NCBI RefSeq assembly: GCF_018449725.1
Contig: NZ_JAAVVC010000012.1
Coordinates: 1 to 64,000 of the forward strand
Length of the DNA: 64,000 bases
Direction: 5' to 3'
Origin: Pseudomonas sp. dw_612
GTDB taxonomy: Bacteria > Pseudomonadota > Gammaproteobacteria > Pseudomonadales > Pseudomonadaceae
Positions 8,412-18,643 of this stretch are shown in pieces. Position 1 is the stretch's first letter. Each line of letters opens with the position of its first letter. Below the pieces are notes generated by a model that worked only from the letters and a program-made list of their open reading frames with translations, was not told the origin of the DNA and searched no databases. A program made the translations under genes and the position numbers.

Positions 8412-8746
8412 GAAATTAGTCGCCTGTTGGGACGCCTTCGCGAGCAAGCCCGCTCCCACAGTTTGATTGGGTTGCATTCGGGAGAGATTGGTCGGCTGTC
8501 AGGACGCCTTCGCAGGCAAGCCAGCTCCCACAGTTTGATCGAGTGTATCCGGGAGAGATTGGTCGTCTGTCAGGACGCCTTCGCGGGCAAGCCAGCTCCC
8601 ACAGTTTGATCGAGTCTATCCGGGAGAGATTGGTCGTCTGTCAGGACGCCTTCGCGGGCAAGCCTTGCTCCTACAGTTTGAATGAGTACATCCGGGAGAG
8701 ATTGGTCGGCTGTCAGGCCGCCATCGCGGGCAAGCCTTGCTCCTAC
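8412..8746. repeat. Tandem array of about 4.7 copies of a 71-bp REP-containing unit
   Basis: GGGAGAGATTGGTC recurs at 8480, 8551, 8622 and 8694, that is every 71-72 bp. Each unit contains a REP-like core (GACGCCTTCGCGGGCAAGCC...CTCCCACAGTTTGA). Copies differ by a few substitutions, and the last two have CTTGCTCCTACA in place of CAGCTCCCACA. The open frames across it are repeat artefacts. Confidence 0.85.
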
Positions 8747-8865
8747 AAAAGCAAAAGCAAAAGCAGAGCGGCGCACACCGCCCCGCTCTACACCACTCAT
8801 CAGGCCGAGCGTTAGCTCGCCTGCAGCTCTTGATCTTGCTCTACCGCCCCTTCGGGAGGCCGAGT

Positions 8866-9136
8866 GGAGGTTCTGCGTAGTGGGCAGCCCGGCATGGATG
8901 CCGGGCTAGCCGCCCCCGGCCATGGATGGCCGATGGCGGCGGGCCCACGGAGCAGGACCGGAGCGAGGGAACACCGAGCCAAAGCGAGGGGCCGGACGCC
9001 GGGGCAAGACCTTTTGGTTCCTTTTGGGGCGTTTGCCAAAAGGGACTCGCCGTAAGGGCGAAACCCTAAGCCGCCGTTACCGCAGAAACGGATATGTACT
9101 CAGTCCACCAAAGAACATGGTCGGCCCAAAGGCCGC
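8866..9136. repeat. Long dispersed intergenic repeat typical of fluorescens-group pseudomonads
   Basis: The block contains the perfect palindrome AGCCCGGCATGGATGCCGGGCT, then GGCCATGGATGGCC, a purine-rich run, CCTTTTGGTTCCTTTTGGGG...CCAAAAGGGACTCGCCGTAAGGGCG, and CGGATATGTACTCAGTCCACC. I recognise it from memory as a common dispersed element in these genomes. No reading frame in it looks like a gene. It ends right against the cpdA stop codon. Confidence 0.6.
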
Positions 9137-9142
9137 CAAGTC

Positions 9143-9958
9143 TCAGTACCCGTCAGAACCGTAATCAACCGTGAAGTCAAACCCGATAACCCGCTCCACA
9201 CCGGTTTCCAAGCGGCCATCAGGCAAAAGCCGCAACCACCGATACCCCGGCGCCTGCTCCCCCACCCTGAAATCCTCACTCCCCGGCTCAAACTGAATGC
9301 ACGTCGAAGGCGAAGCCATCAACCGCACCCCATCGCGATCCCGATCAATCTCCTGATGCACATGCCCCCAAAGCACAGCCCGAACCTGCGGAAACCGATC
9401 CAGCACCGCAAACAACGCCTCCGGATTACGCAACCCGATCGGCTCCATCCAGGCACAACCAATCGACACCGGATGATGATGAAAGCACACCAAATGATGC
9501 CGCTCCGGCGCCTCACTCAACGAACGCGCCAGCAACTGCAACTGCTCATCCTGCAAATACCCCGGCACCGACCCCGGCACCGCCGAGTCCAGCAGCGTGA
9601 CGCGCCAGTTACCCACATCCACCACCGGCTCCAGCAGCGCACTCTGCACCGCCGCCTCAGCCATGATCATCGGTTCATCGTGATTGCCGGGAATCCAGCG
9701 CGCCGGCGCATCGAGCTGCCGCGTCAAGTCGCGAAACTGCTGATAAGACTCCAACGTGCCATCCTGGGAAATATCGCCACTGGCAATGATCAGATCGATC
9801 TGCGGCTGCTGCTGCCGGACCAGATCAATGACCTTCTGCAGGCTCTCGCGCGTATTCATGCCCAGCAACGTGCCGTCCGCCTCGGCGAACAAATGACTGT
9901 CGGAGATTTGCACCAGCAACGCCGAATCGACGGTGGTCAATGTGGATACGCTCGGCAA
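9143..9958 (-). CDS. cpdA: 3',5'-cyclic AMP phosphodiesterase
   Basis: A 271-residue calcineurin-type metallophosphatase that hydrolyses cAMP and so tunes Vfr/CRP-type signalling. Metal-binding motifs appear in order: QISDSHLF, ASGDISQDG, PGNHDE, FHHHPVS and GHVHQE. I place the start at a TTG (9958), giving MPSVSTLTTVDSALLVQIS. GGGAG lies six bases ahead of it, and the ATG 15 codons upstream has no comparable site. The gene is the third of nudF-DUF1249-cpdA; yqiA and parE, which usually follow directly, are displaced by a repeat-rich insertion. Confidence 0.9.
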   Translation of the reverse strand: MPSVSTLTTVDSALLVQISDSHLFAEADGTLLGMNTRESLQKVIDLVRQQQPQIDLIIASGDISQDGTLESYQQFRDLTRQLDAPARWIPGNHDEPMIMAEAAVQSALLEPVVDVGNWRVTLLDSAVPGSVPGYLQDEQLQLLARSLSEAPERHHLVCFHHHPVSIGCAWMEPIGLRNPEALFAVLDRFPQVRAVLWGHVHQEIDRDRDGVRLMASPSTCIQFEPGSEDFRVGEQAPGYRWLRLLPDGRLETGVERVIGFDFTVDYGSDGY

Positions 9959-10057
9959 GGCGTTCTCCCAGGGCTGAATCACGGAGGTGGATAGTGGCCG
10001 CAATTATGCTGGGGGAAGGTCAAAAGAGGAAACGTGTGAACCGGACGCAGTTCACAT

Positions 10058-10510
10058 CTATCGAACGACTGCGTACTCGTGCCCACACGCCAGACAGTGA
10101 CTCAGCCATTCCCCCAGGAACAGATTGAGCTGAGCCTTTTCATCTGGCTGATGCATCGCGGCATTCGGGTAAGGATAGATGCCCCGGAAGCGTCTTGCAT
10201 GTTCGGCGCTGACGACCTCGGCCATGCAGGCGTCGTGGTAGACCTGAACTTCCAGTTGCGGCACCGGCAGCCACGGCAGGCTGTGTTCCTGGCGCACTTG
10301 CAGGGTGGTGGTGTATGGATTGACTTGCAGCACTTCCAGGGCCAGGACACCGAGCATCTGGTCGCCCTGGGTCACGGCAATGCGCCGCGCCTCGGGTTCG
10401 CTGCGCATGTCCGGCAGCAGTCGCATCAAACGCGCGTAGTTCGCCTCGCAGGAGGCTTGCAGCCCCACGAGGTCCACCCGATAGCGATCGCGCAGCTTGT
10501 TTACGACCAT
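10058..10510 (-). CDS. DUF1249 (YqiB-family) protein
   Basis: A 150-residue conserved protein. Recognisable parts are YARLMRLLPDM near residue 25, an antiparallel beta core (ALEVLQVNPYTTTLQVRQE, LEVQVYHDACMAEVV) and the C-terminal KAQLNLFLGEWLSHCLACG. DUF1249 proteins almost always sit between an ADP-ribose pyrophosphatase gene and cpdA, as here, but no biochemical function is established. It overlaps the end of nudF by ten bases, which suggests coupled translation. The gap to cpdA is 99 bp. Confidence 0.85.
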   Translation of the reverse strand: MVVNKLRDRYRVDLVGLQASCEANYARLMRLLPDMRSEPEARRIAVTQGDQMLGVLALEVLQVNPYTTTLQVRQEHSLPWLPVPQLEVQVYHDACMAEVVSAEHARRFRGIYPYPNAAMHQPDEKAQLNLFLGEWLSHCLACGHEYAVVR

Positions 10511-11118
10511 AACCCCCTCACTTCAGCGCGGTTCAAAGCAAGCCATTGCAAAGCAATGATGCTGGCCGCGTTGGCAATTCGTCCGTCGCGTACGGCCTGC
10601 AGGGCATCTTCGAAGGCCCAGACCGTGACGCGGATATCTTCCGCTTCTTCTGCCAGTCCATGCAGCCCGCCTACTCCCGTGCTGTCGCAACGCCCCAGGT
10701 ACAAATGCACGAATTCGTTGCTGCCGCCGGGCGATGGGAAATACTTGGTCATCGGCCACAGCGCCCCGAACACAAGCCCAGCTTCCTCCTGCGCTTCGCG
10801 GTGAGCAACTTCTTCCGGCTCTTCATCTTTATCGATCAGACCGGCGACCAATTCGATCAGCCACGGGTTGCTCGTCTTGCCCATGGCGCCGACGCGAAAC
10901 TGCTCGATCAACACCACTTCGTCGCGTTGCGGATCGTAAGGCAGCACGCACACCGCATCGTGGCGCACGAACACTTCACGATTGATCTCGCGACTCATGC
11001 CGCCAGCGAATAATTCATGACGCAAATGCAGGCGATCGAGCTTGTAGAAGCCCGCGTAGCACTGTTCGCGTCGAACGATCTCAACGGTGGTCGGAATGGC
11101 GTTGGCAAAATCAGTCAT
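10501..11118 (-). CDS. nudF: ADP-ribose pyrophosphatase (Nudix hydrolase)
   Basis: A 205-residue Nudix enzyme that splits ADP-ribose into AMP and ribose 5-phosphate. The Nudix box reads GLIDKDEEPEEVAHREAQEEAGL at about 96-118, with REAQEEAGL giving the REUxEExGU metal site. The downstream stretch MTKYFPSPGGSNEFVHLY contains the proline-rich signature of ADP-ribose pyrophosphatases. It is the first gene of the nudF-DUF1249-cpdA unit. Upstream lies an inverted repeat, CGAGGTTGC/GCAACCTCG, at 11147-11176, in the 227-bp divergent region shared with the lipoprotein gene at 11346. Confidence 0.93.
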   Translation of the reverse strand: MTDFANAIPTTVEIVRREQCYAGFYKLDRLHLRHELFAGGMSREINREVFVRHDAVCVLPYDPQRDEVVLIEQFRVGAMGKTSNPWLIELVAGLIDKDEEPEEVAHREAQEEAGLVFGALWPMTKYFPSPGGSNEFVHLYLGRCDSTGVGGLHGLAEEAEDIRVTVWAFEDALQAVRDGRIANAASIIALQWLALNRAEVRGLWS

Positions 11119-11146
11119 GACAATCCTCGTTTACTGCTATCCGTTA

Positions 11147-11176
11147 CGAGGTTGCTTTTTGTTACTGGCAACCTCG
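11147..11176. promoter_or_regulatory. 9-bp inverted repeat in the nudF upstream region
   Basis: CGAGGTTGC and GCAACCTCG form a perfect 9-bp dyad with a 12-base T-rich loop, 29 bases upstream of the nudF start. It could be an operator or a leader hairpin; nothing else in the sequence decides between these. Confidence 0.35.
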
Positions 11177-11345
11177 ACTTCGCGCCATCCTAACGCGCCC
11201 GCGACCTTTGATGCAGCCCCTTTACCTTCAGCGGGATAGACGGTGAGGGCGAAACCAACTCTAATTAGCTTAGTGGCGAACTGACTGCTCCGTTGATAGT
11301 CGAAGCGGTAACTTTTCGCCTTTCCCTGTTTTATGAAGGACGCCC

Positions 11346-12089
11346 ATGTCGCTTTTTAAAATCGCCTCCGTGGCCGCCATCGCCCTGACCTTGGGCGCTT
11401 GCCAGAGTCTGTTCCAACCCAACTACCGAACGCCGCTGGAAACCACCCGCGATGCCTCGGAAATCCTGAAGCCGGGTTGCACCACGCCTGACTGCCCGCT
11501 GGTGAACATCGACACCCTGCGTTTCCCGGCCGAGCCACAGCTGGACGGCATCGTCGAAAAAAACCTGCTGCAATTGACCCGCACCCCGGACGCCCCGGCT
11601 GCGCCGACCCTGGCCGCTTACCGCGATCAGTTTTTGCGCACCGCCGCGCCACGCTCCAGCAGCTATTTGCAAGCCAAGGTACGGGAGCAGCATGACGGCT
11701 TGGTGATCGTTGAGTTTTCCAGTTACCTGGACACGGGCGGCGCCCATGGCACGCCGGGCCGCAGCTTTATCAACTATTCGCGCCAGCAGCATAAAGTGCT
11801 GACGCTGTCGGATATGTTGCTGCCGGGTCAGGAAGAAGCGTTCTGGAAAGCCGCGCAAGTGGCGCACAACAGTTGGCTGATCAGCACCAAGCTCGATCAG
11901 GAAGCAGATTTCCTGAAGACCTGGCATTTCCAGAAAACCCAGAACGTGGCGCTGACCTATGGCGGAGTGATCCTCAAGTACGAAGTGAGCACCATCGCGC
12001 CTTACGCGCTGGGCCACATCGAACTGAAGATCCCCTACCCGCGCCTCAACGGCATTCTCAAGCCCGAGCTGTTTCCCGGCCGTAACTGA
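11346..12089 (+). CDS. RsiV/DUF3298-family lipoprotein
   Basis: A 247-residue protein with a lipoprotein signal (ASVAAIALTLGACQS, lipidated Cys19). The C-terminal domain is of the DUF3298/RsiV type: FSSYLDTGGAHGTPGRSFINY near 120-140, then LTLSDMLLPGQEEAFWKAA and a final ALGHIELKIPYPRLNGIL. RsiV-like domains bind lysozyme in Bacillus; in pseudomonads these lipoproteins have no assigned role. AAGGACGCCC precedes the ATG. Its last 32 bases overlap convergently with the 3' end of cytX. Confidence 0.75.
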   Translation: MSLFKIASVAAIALTLGACQSLFQPNYRTPLETTRDASEILKPGCTTPDCPLVNIDTLRFPAEPQLDGIVEKNLLQLTRTPDAPAAPTLAAYRDQFLRTAAPRSSSYLQAKVREQHDGLVIVEFSSYLDTGGAHGTPGRSFINYSRQQHKVLTLSDMLLPGQEEAFWKAAQVAHNSWLISTKLDQEADFLKTWHFQKTQNVALTYGGVILKYEVSTIAPYALGHIELKIPYPRLNGILKPELFPGRN

Positions 12090-13338
12090 AGGCTCGACCG
12101 AGCACGAGTTGCAGCAGCCCTGCCAGTACCAGAGACGGCAGGGTTGCGCCGACATCCGGATACAGATTGGCCAGCAAATGATAGGTGCTCACCCCGCCCA
12201 GCCAGGCGAGCAACGCCGGCCAGCGCAAGGCGGCTGACGCGACCTGGGCACTGCGTTTGCGCAGGATGAAGTGATCCACCAGCACCACGCCAAACAGCGG
12301 CGCAAACACCGAACCGATCAACAGCAGGAAATTCTGGTACTGGGCCAACGGCGCCAGGCACGCGATCAATGTGCAAATCACGCCAATCGCCAATGCCAGA
12401 TGCTCGACCTTCAAGCGCAACAGAATCCCGCTCGACACCGCCGCCGAGTGAATATCGGCAAAGGCGTTTTCCGACTCGTCCAGTAGAATCAGCAGCAGCG
12501 GAATCCCCAGGCCGGCACCGGCCAGCGCCAGCAGCAAGGCATTCACTTCACCGCTCGGCGCGAACGCCAGGGTGTACGCGACGCCCAGGCTCATCAGCCA
12601 GAAGTTACCGATAAAGAAACCCAACGCCGTGCCGCCGAACACGTTTTTCGCACGCTTGCCGAACCGCGAGTAGTCGGCAATCAGCGGCAGCCAGGACAGC
12701 GGCATCGCAATCGCAATGTCGAAGCCCACGGCGAACGGCATCGAACCATCACCGGCCTGGGCCCACAACGCGGCCAGATCGGCTTTGGCGAACAAGTTCC
12801 AGGTCAGCCAGATGCACGCCGCCAGCAACAGCCAGATGCCCCACTTGCGCAAGATCTGCCGCACGAAAGTCAGTGGGCCGCTGACCGCGAGCAAGGTCGC
12901 CAAGGCGCCGAATACCAACGTCCACAGCAGTGGATTCGACAGCAGGCTGCCTTCGCTGAACGCCCGGGCGCCGAGCAAACTGGCGGCGTCGCGCATGACG
13001 ATGATTTCGAACGAGCCCCAACCGATCAGTTGCAGCAGGTTGAGCACCGCCGGCAGGCTCGCGCCGCGTTTGCCGAGGCTGAGCTTGAGCGCGGCCATCG
13101 ACGACAGGCCGGTGTCGCTGCCGATCACGCCGACTGCCGCCAGCAGCAAAACGCCGACCAGCGTGCCGAGGAAAATCGCCAGCAGCGAGCCGGACAAGCC
13201 CAGGCCCGGCGCGAGCAACGCGCCGGTCTGCAAGACCATCAGGCCGATGCCGAGGGAGAACCACAGGGAAAACAGATCGCGACCGCCGAAGACGCGCCTA
13301 TCGGCGGGTACGGCAGTGTCAGGGGAATAGGTGTTCAC
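12058..13338 (-). CDS. cytX: CytX, putative hydroxymethylpyrimidine transporter
   Basis: A 426-residue inner-membrane permease of the NCS1 nucleobase transporter family, with about twelve hydrophobic segments. The N-terminal VFGGRDLFSLWFSLGIGL and IGWGSFEIIVMRDAA are family signatures. CytX is predicted to import a thiamine pyrimidine precursor and commonly follows thiC under one TPP riboswitch, which matches this locus. I choose a GTG start at 13338 (MNTYSPDTAVPAD) because family members begin there; the ATG 13 codons upstream is possible. Its 3' end overlaps the convergent lipoprotein gene. Confidence 0.85.
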   Translation of the reverse strand: MNTYSPDTAVPADRRVFGGRDLFSLWFSLGIGLMVLQTGALLAPGLGLSGSLLAIFLGTLVGVLLLAAVGVIGSDTGLSSMAALKLSLGKRGASLPAVLNLLQLIGWGSFEIIVMRDAASLLGARAFSEGSLLSNPLLWTLVFGALATLLAVSGPLTFVRQILRKWGIWLLLAACIWLTWNLFAKADLAALWAQAGDGSMPFAVGFDIAIAMPLSWLPLIADYSRFGKRAKNVFGGTALGFFIGNFWLMSLGVAYTLAFAPSGEVNALLLALAGAGLGIPLLLILLDESENAFADIHSAAVSSGILLRLKVEHLALAIGVICTLIACLAPLAQYQNFLLLIGSVFAPLFGVVLVDHFILRKRSAQVASAALRWPALLAWLGGVSTYHLLANLYPDVGATLPSLVLAGLLQLVLGRAFSYGRETARA

Positions 13339-13369
13339 GTCAGATATCTCAAGGAAAACATGGGTTACG

Positions 13370-13449
13370 AGCGTCAAGCGGCAAGCCTCAAGAAAAAGCA
13401 GATCCAGCCTTTGCTTCTAACTTGCCGCTTGCCGCTTGCAACTTGCCGC
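13370..13449. repeat. Short tandem AAGCGGCAAG repeats between thiC and cytX
   Basis: The 111-bp thiC-cytX gap contains several copies of a 7-10 bp motif (CTTGCCGCTT, GCCGCTTGCAACTTGCCGCTT) and one GAGCGTCAAGCGGCAAGCCTCAAG. Similar degenerate repeats are common in pseudomonad intergenic DNA. Confidence 0.55.
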
Positions 13450-15339
<1,890 letters not shown>

Positions 15340-15525
15340 CACGGGCTCTCCAGACAGCATCCAGGCAGTGGAATTTTGTCGGAGTGAACCTGTAACGAAT
15401 GGACGCGACCAATCAGCGAAAACAAAGCTGTTGGTGCTGTGCTCAGTGCTCGAGGGCTGTCGACTGTCGATTGTCGAACAACATCCCGGACGAAGCACAA
15501 GAGGACTCGCCGGGTGACGAGAAAT

Positions 15526-15611
15526 CTTGTTCCCTACGCAGGCGCTAACCTGATCAGGTTCAACGGGATCCGAAATTATTCGATCTCAGCCTCATAGCAA
15601 GGCACCCCGAC
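15526..15611 (-). promoter_or_regulatory. TPP riboswitch (THI element) controlling thiC-cytX
   Basis: Read on the minus strand, the conserved blocks appear in order: TCGGGGTGCC, GGCTGAGATCG, then CCCGTTGAACCTGATCAGG, and closing GCGTAGGGAACAAG. CTGAGA and the GAACCTGATCAGG box are diagnostic for the thiamine pyrophosphate aptamer. About 187 bases separate it from the thiC start, room for an expression platform; GTCACCCGGCGAG just after it may belong to that switch. Confidence 0.95.
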
Positions 15612-15811
15612 AAGAACCCGGCCAGTCTAGACACAACTGGCAAAGAACGCCAACACCGCGGTAAACACCATGATGAATGGCGCAATTACCAGATTGTTGC
15701 GGTACGCCCGTGCAACTACACTCCCTTCGCCGTGCTGCGCCTTGACGCTGTGCGGGCCGCGCCTTACCTTTGGCGCTCAAATTATCGGCGTAATTTTTTA
15801 GGGATGGCCTC

Positions 15812-17245
15812 ATGCTGCGCAAACTCTCACTGGCCCTTGCCGTGTCTTGTGCGTCCAATGGAATGGCCTGGGCAGCAGAAGCGCCCTTATCCACCAAAAC
15901 CGACCTGGTCAGCGTCTATCAGGAAGCGGTGGACAACAACGCCGACCTGGCAGCCGCCCGCGCCCAATACGGCGCGCAAAAAGAAGTCGTGCCCCAGGCC
16001 CGTGCCGGCCTGTTGCCCAACCTGTCGGGCGGGGCCAACCTGAGTTCGGTGCGCACCCAGCTCGATCAGCCGTCAGGCACCGCCAACCGCGATGCGCATT
16101 CGTATCAGGCGACGCTGGCCCAGCCGCTGTTCCGCGCCGATCGCTGGTTCCAGTTCCAGGCCGCCAAAGACGTCAACGAGCAAGCCTCGCTGCAACTGTC
16201 GGCCACCGAGCAGAACCTGATCCTGCAATCGGCGGAAAGCTATTTCAACGTGCTGCGCAGCCAGGACAACCTGGCCTCGACCAAGGCGGAAGAAGCGGCG
16301 TTCAAGCGCCAGCTCGACCAGTCCAACGAGCGCTTCGATGTGGGCCTGTCGGACAAGACCGACGTGCTGCAATCCCAGGCCAGTTACGACACCGCCCGGG
16401 CCAACCGAATCCTCGCCCAGCGCCAGGTGGATGACGCGTTTGAAGCGCTGATCACCCTGACCAACCGTCAGTACAACTCGATCCAGGGCATCGTCCATAC
16501 GTTGCCGATCCTGCCGCCAGCGCCGAACGACGCCAAGGCCTGGGTCGACACCGCCGCCAAGCAGAACCTGAATCTGCTGGCCAGCAACTACGCGGTCAGC
16601 GCGGCCGAAGAAACCCTCAAGCAACGCAAGGCCGGCCACGCGCCGACCCTCGATGCGGTGGCGAAATACGAAAAGGGTGACAACGACGCGCTGGGCTTCA
16701 GCAACCCGAGCGCCTTCGGCCAGCCTTACGGCGGCAACGTCGAGCAGACCACCGTCGGCTTGCAAGTGAACATCCCGATCTACAGCGGCGGCCTGATCAA
16801 CTCCCAGGTCCGCGAGTCCTATTCACGCCTTGACCAGACCGAGCAGCAGCGCGAGCAACTGCGCCGGCAAGTGGTGGAAAACACCCGCAACCTGCACCGC
16901 GCGGTGAACACCGATGTCGAACAGGTCCAGGCGCGCAAGCAGTCGATCATCTCCAACCAAAGCGCGGTGGAAGCGACGGAAATCGGTTATCAGGTGGGGA
17001 CGCGCAACATCGTCGACGTGCTCGATGCCCAGCGCCAGCTCTACACCTCGGTGCGCAACTACAACAACACCCGCTACGACTACATCCTCGACAATCTGCG
17101 CCTGAAGCAAGCGGCGGGCACATTGAACCCGGGGGATTTGCAGGATTTGTCGCGCTACCTCAAGGCTGACTACAACCCGGATAAAGACTTCCTGCCACCG
17201 GACCTGGCCAAGGCTGCGGCTGAGCAACTCAAGGCCCGGCCTTAA
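15812..17245 (+). CDS. tolC: TolC-family outer-membrane channel
   Basis: A 477-residue precursor with a signal peptide (residues 1-21, ending AWAAE). Two OEP repeats follow: heptad-rich helices with internal homology (SVYQEAVDNNADLAAARAQYGAQ near 33-55 and YAVSAAEETLKQRKAGHAPTLDAVAKY in the second half). It trimerises into an outer-membrane tunnel for type I secretion and efflux pumps. VGTRNIVDVLDAQRQLYTSVRNY near 392-414 is a TolC signature. The position beside thiC and waaA agrees with the Pseudomonas tolC locus. AGGGATGG precedes the ATG. A REPIN separates it from convergent waaA. Confidence 0.92.
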   Translation: MLRKLSLALAVSCASNGMAWAAEAPLSTKTDLVSVYQEAVDNNADLAAARAQYGAQKEVVPQARAGLLPNLSGGANLSSVRTQLDQPSGTANRDAHSYQATLAQPLFRADRWFQFQAAKDVNEQASLQLSATEQNLILQSAESYFNVLRSQDNLASTKAEEAAFKRQLDQSNERFDVGLSDKTDVLQSQASYDTARANRILAQRQVDDAFEALITLTNRQYNSIQGIVHTLPILPPAPNDAKAWVDTAAKQNLNLLASNYAVSAAEETLKQRKAGHAPTLDAVAKYEKGDNDALGFSNPSAFGQPYGGNVEQTTVGLQVNIPIYSGGLINSQVRESYSRLDQTEQQREQLRRQVVENTRNLHRAVNTDVEQVQARKQSIISNQSAVEATEIGYQVGTRNIVDVLDAQRQLYTSVRNYNNTRYDYILDNLRLKQAAGTLNPGDLQDLSRYLKADYNPDKDFLPPDLAKAAAEQLKARP

Positions 17246-17249
17246 AAGC

Positions 17250-17326
17250 AAAAGATCGCAGCCTTCGGCAGCTCCTACATTGGAATGCGTTTCCCTGTAG
17301 GAGCTGCCGAAGGCTGCGATCTTTTT
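17250..17326. repeat. REPIN between convergent tolC and waaA, probable two-way terminator
   Basis: AAAAGATCGCAGCCTTCGGCAGCTCCTACA pairs with TGTAGGAGCTGCCGAAGGCTGCGATCTTTTT around a 16-base spacer. A 29-bp stem with T-runs at both ends, placed five bases after tolC and 18 before waaA ends, could stop transcription from either side. Confidence 0.8.
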
Positions 17327-17343
17327 GTTTCCGTCGCCCCGGG

Positions 17344-18621
17344 TTAGCGATCGATCAACCGCCCCAACCCATCCAACAACCGCTGCAACGCGCCCTGATT
17401 GGTGCGCATCACCTTCAACCCCGCCTCCGCCATCCGCTGCGCATCGCGCGGCAATTCGAACAAGCGCTGCACCGCCACCGCCAATCCTTCGGCGTCATCG
17501 ACTTCAGCCAACGCCCCGGCACTGCGCAATTGCGCGGCGATTTCGAGGAAGTTGAACAAGTGCGGTCCGCTCAAAACAGGTTTGGCCAGCGCCGCCGGTT
17601 CCAGCAGGTTATGCCCACCATTCGGCACCAGGCTGCCGCCGACAAACGCGCTGTCAGCCAAGGCATAGAGAAACAGCAATTCGCCCATGGTGTCGCCCAG
17701 CAACACCGAAGTATCGGCAGTCACCGGTTCACCCGTGGATCGCCGCACCGTGGCGAAACCCTGCTGCTTGCACAACTCGAACACTGAATTGAAACGCTCC
17801 GGGTGACGCGGCACCAGAATCAGCAAGGTATCGGGATGGCTGGCCAGCAATTGACGATGGGCGGCCAGCACCACTTCGTCTTCCCCTTCGTGGGTGCTCG
17901 CGGCGATCCACACCGGACGTTCCATTGCCTGCCACTGCCCGCGCAACTCGACGGCGCGCTGGAGCAGTTGCGGGTCGATGGTCAGGTCGAATTTGATCGA
18001 GCCCGTGACTTCGACGGTTTCCGGCCGCGCGCCGAGTGAGCGGAAGCGCTCGGCCTCGGCCTCGGTCTGCACCGCGAACAGGCTCATCTCGGCCAGCATC
18101 GGCCCGGTCAGTTTATGGAAGCGGCCATAGCCCTTGGCCGAACGCTCGGACAATCGCGCATTGGCCAGCGCCACCGGGATGCCGCGCTTGGCGCACTGAT
18201 GAATGTGGTTGGGCCACAGTTCGGTTTCCATGATCACCGCCAGTTTCGGCTGGACCCGATCCAGGAAGCGTGCCGCTGCGCACGGCAAGTCGTAGGGCAA
18301 ATAGCAGTGCTGGATGCGCGGTTCATTGGCGAACAAGGCGTGGATGCGCTCCGAGCCGGTCGGGGTCATGCAGGTCACGGTGATCGGCAGCGTCGGATAA
18401 CGTTGCAACAAGGCGCGAATCATCGGCGCCGCAGCAATGCTTTCGCCCACGGACACGGCGTGCACCCAAATGCCGCCCGGCTGCATCGTCGGCAACCCGT
18501 AGGAGAAGCGCTCGCCAATGCGCTTGGCATACGCCGGCGCCTTGCGCGAACGCAGCCAAAGCCGAATCGCTACCAATGGCAGCCCCAGGTAAAACAGCGC
18601 GGTGTAGAGAGTTCTATTCAT
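17344..18621 (-). CDS. waaA: 3-deoxy-D-manno-octulosonic acid (Kdo) transferase
   Basis: A 425-residue GT30 enzyme that adds Kdo to lipid IVA, the first step of LPS core assembly at the inner membrane. An N-terminal membrane anchor (YTALFYLGLPLVAIRLWL, residues 5-22) is followed by IWVHAVSVGE, METELWPNHI, WIAASTHEGEDE and FVGGSLVPNGGHNLLEPAA, all family signatures. The start at 18621 (MNRTLYTALF) matches the family; the longer frame runs through the neighbouring LysR gene. It shares the LPS-core theme with genes further right but is transcribed alone, convergent to tolC. Confidence 0.95.
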   Translation of the reverse strand: MNRTLYTALFYLGLPLVAIRLWLRSRKAPAYAKRIGERFSYGLPTMQPGGIWVHAVSVGESIAAAPMIRALLQRYPTLPITVTCMTPTGSERIHALFANEPRIQHCYLPYDLPCAAARFLDRVQPKLAVIMETELWPNHIHQCAKRGIPVALANARLSERSAKGYGRFHKLTGPMLAEMSLFAVQTEAEAERFRSLGARPETVEVTGSIKFDLTIDPQLLQRAVELRGQWQAMERPVWIAASTHEGEDEVVLAAHRQLLASHPDTLLILVPRHPERFNSVFELCKQQGFATVRRSTGEPVTADTSVLLGDTMGELLFLYALADSAFVGGSLVPNGGHNLLEPAALAKPVLSGPHLFNFLEIAAQLRSAGALAEVDDAEGLAVAVQRLFELPRDAQRMAEAGLKVMRTNQGALQRLLDGLGRLIDR

Positions 18622-18643
18622 GGCGGCGGAGTTTATCGGTTTT

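Noticed and set aside
8412..8746. Regularly spaced repeats considered as a CRISPR array
   Set aside because: Repeat and intervening sequence are both conserved over the whole 71-bp unit, so there are no unique spacers, and no cas genes are near.
8400..8815. Plus-strand frames with repeated RERLVVCQDAFAGKPAP-type peptide
   Set aside because: They are translations of the 71-bp tandem repeat and REP sequence; no ribosome site and no family.
15340..15498. 53-codon 5' extension of thiC
   Set aside because: It lies in the riboswitch leader, and GGAG precedes the family-conserved start at 15339.
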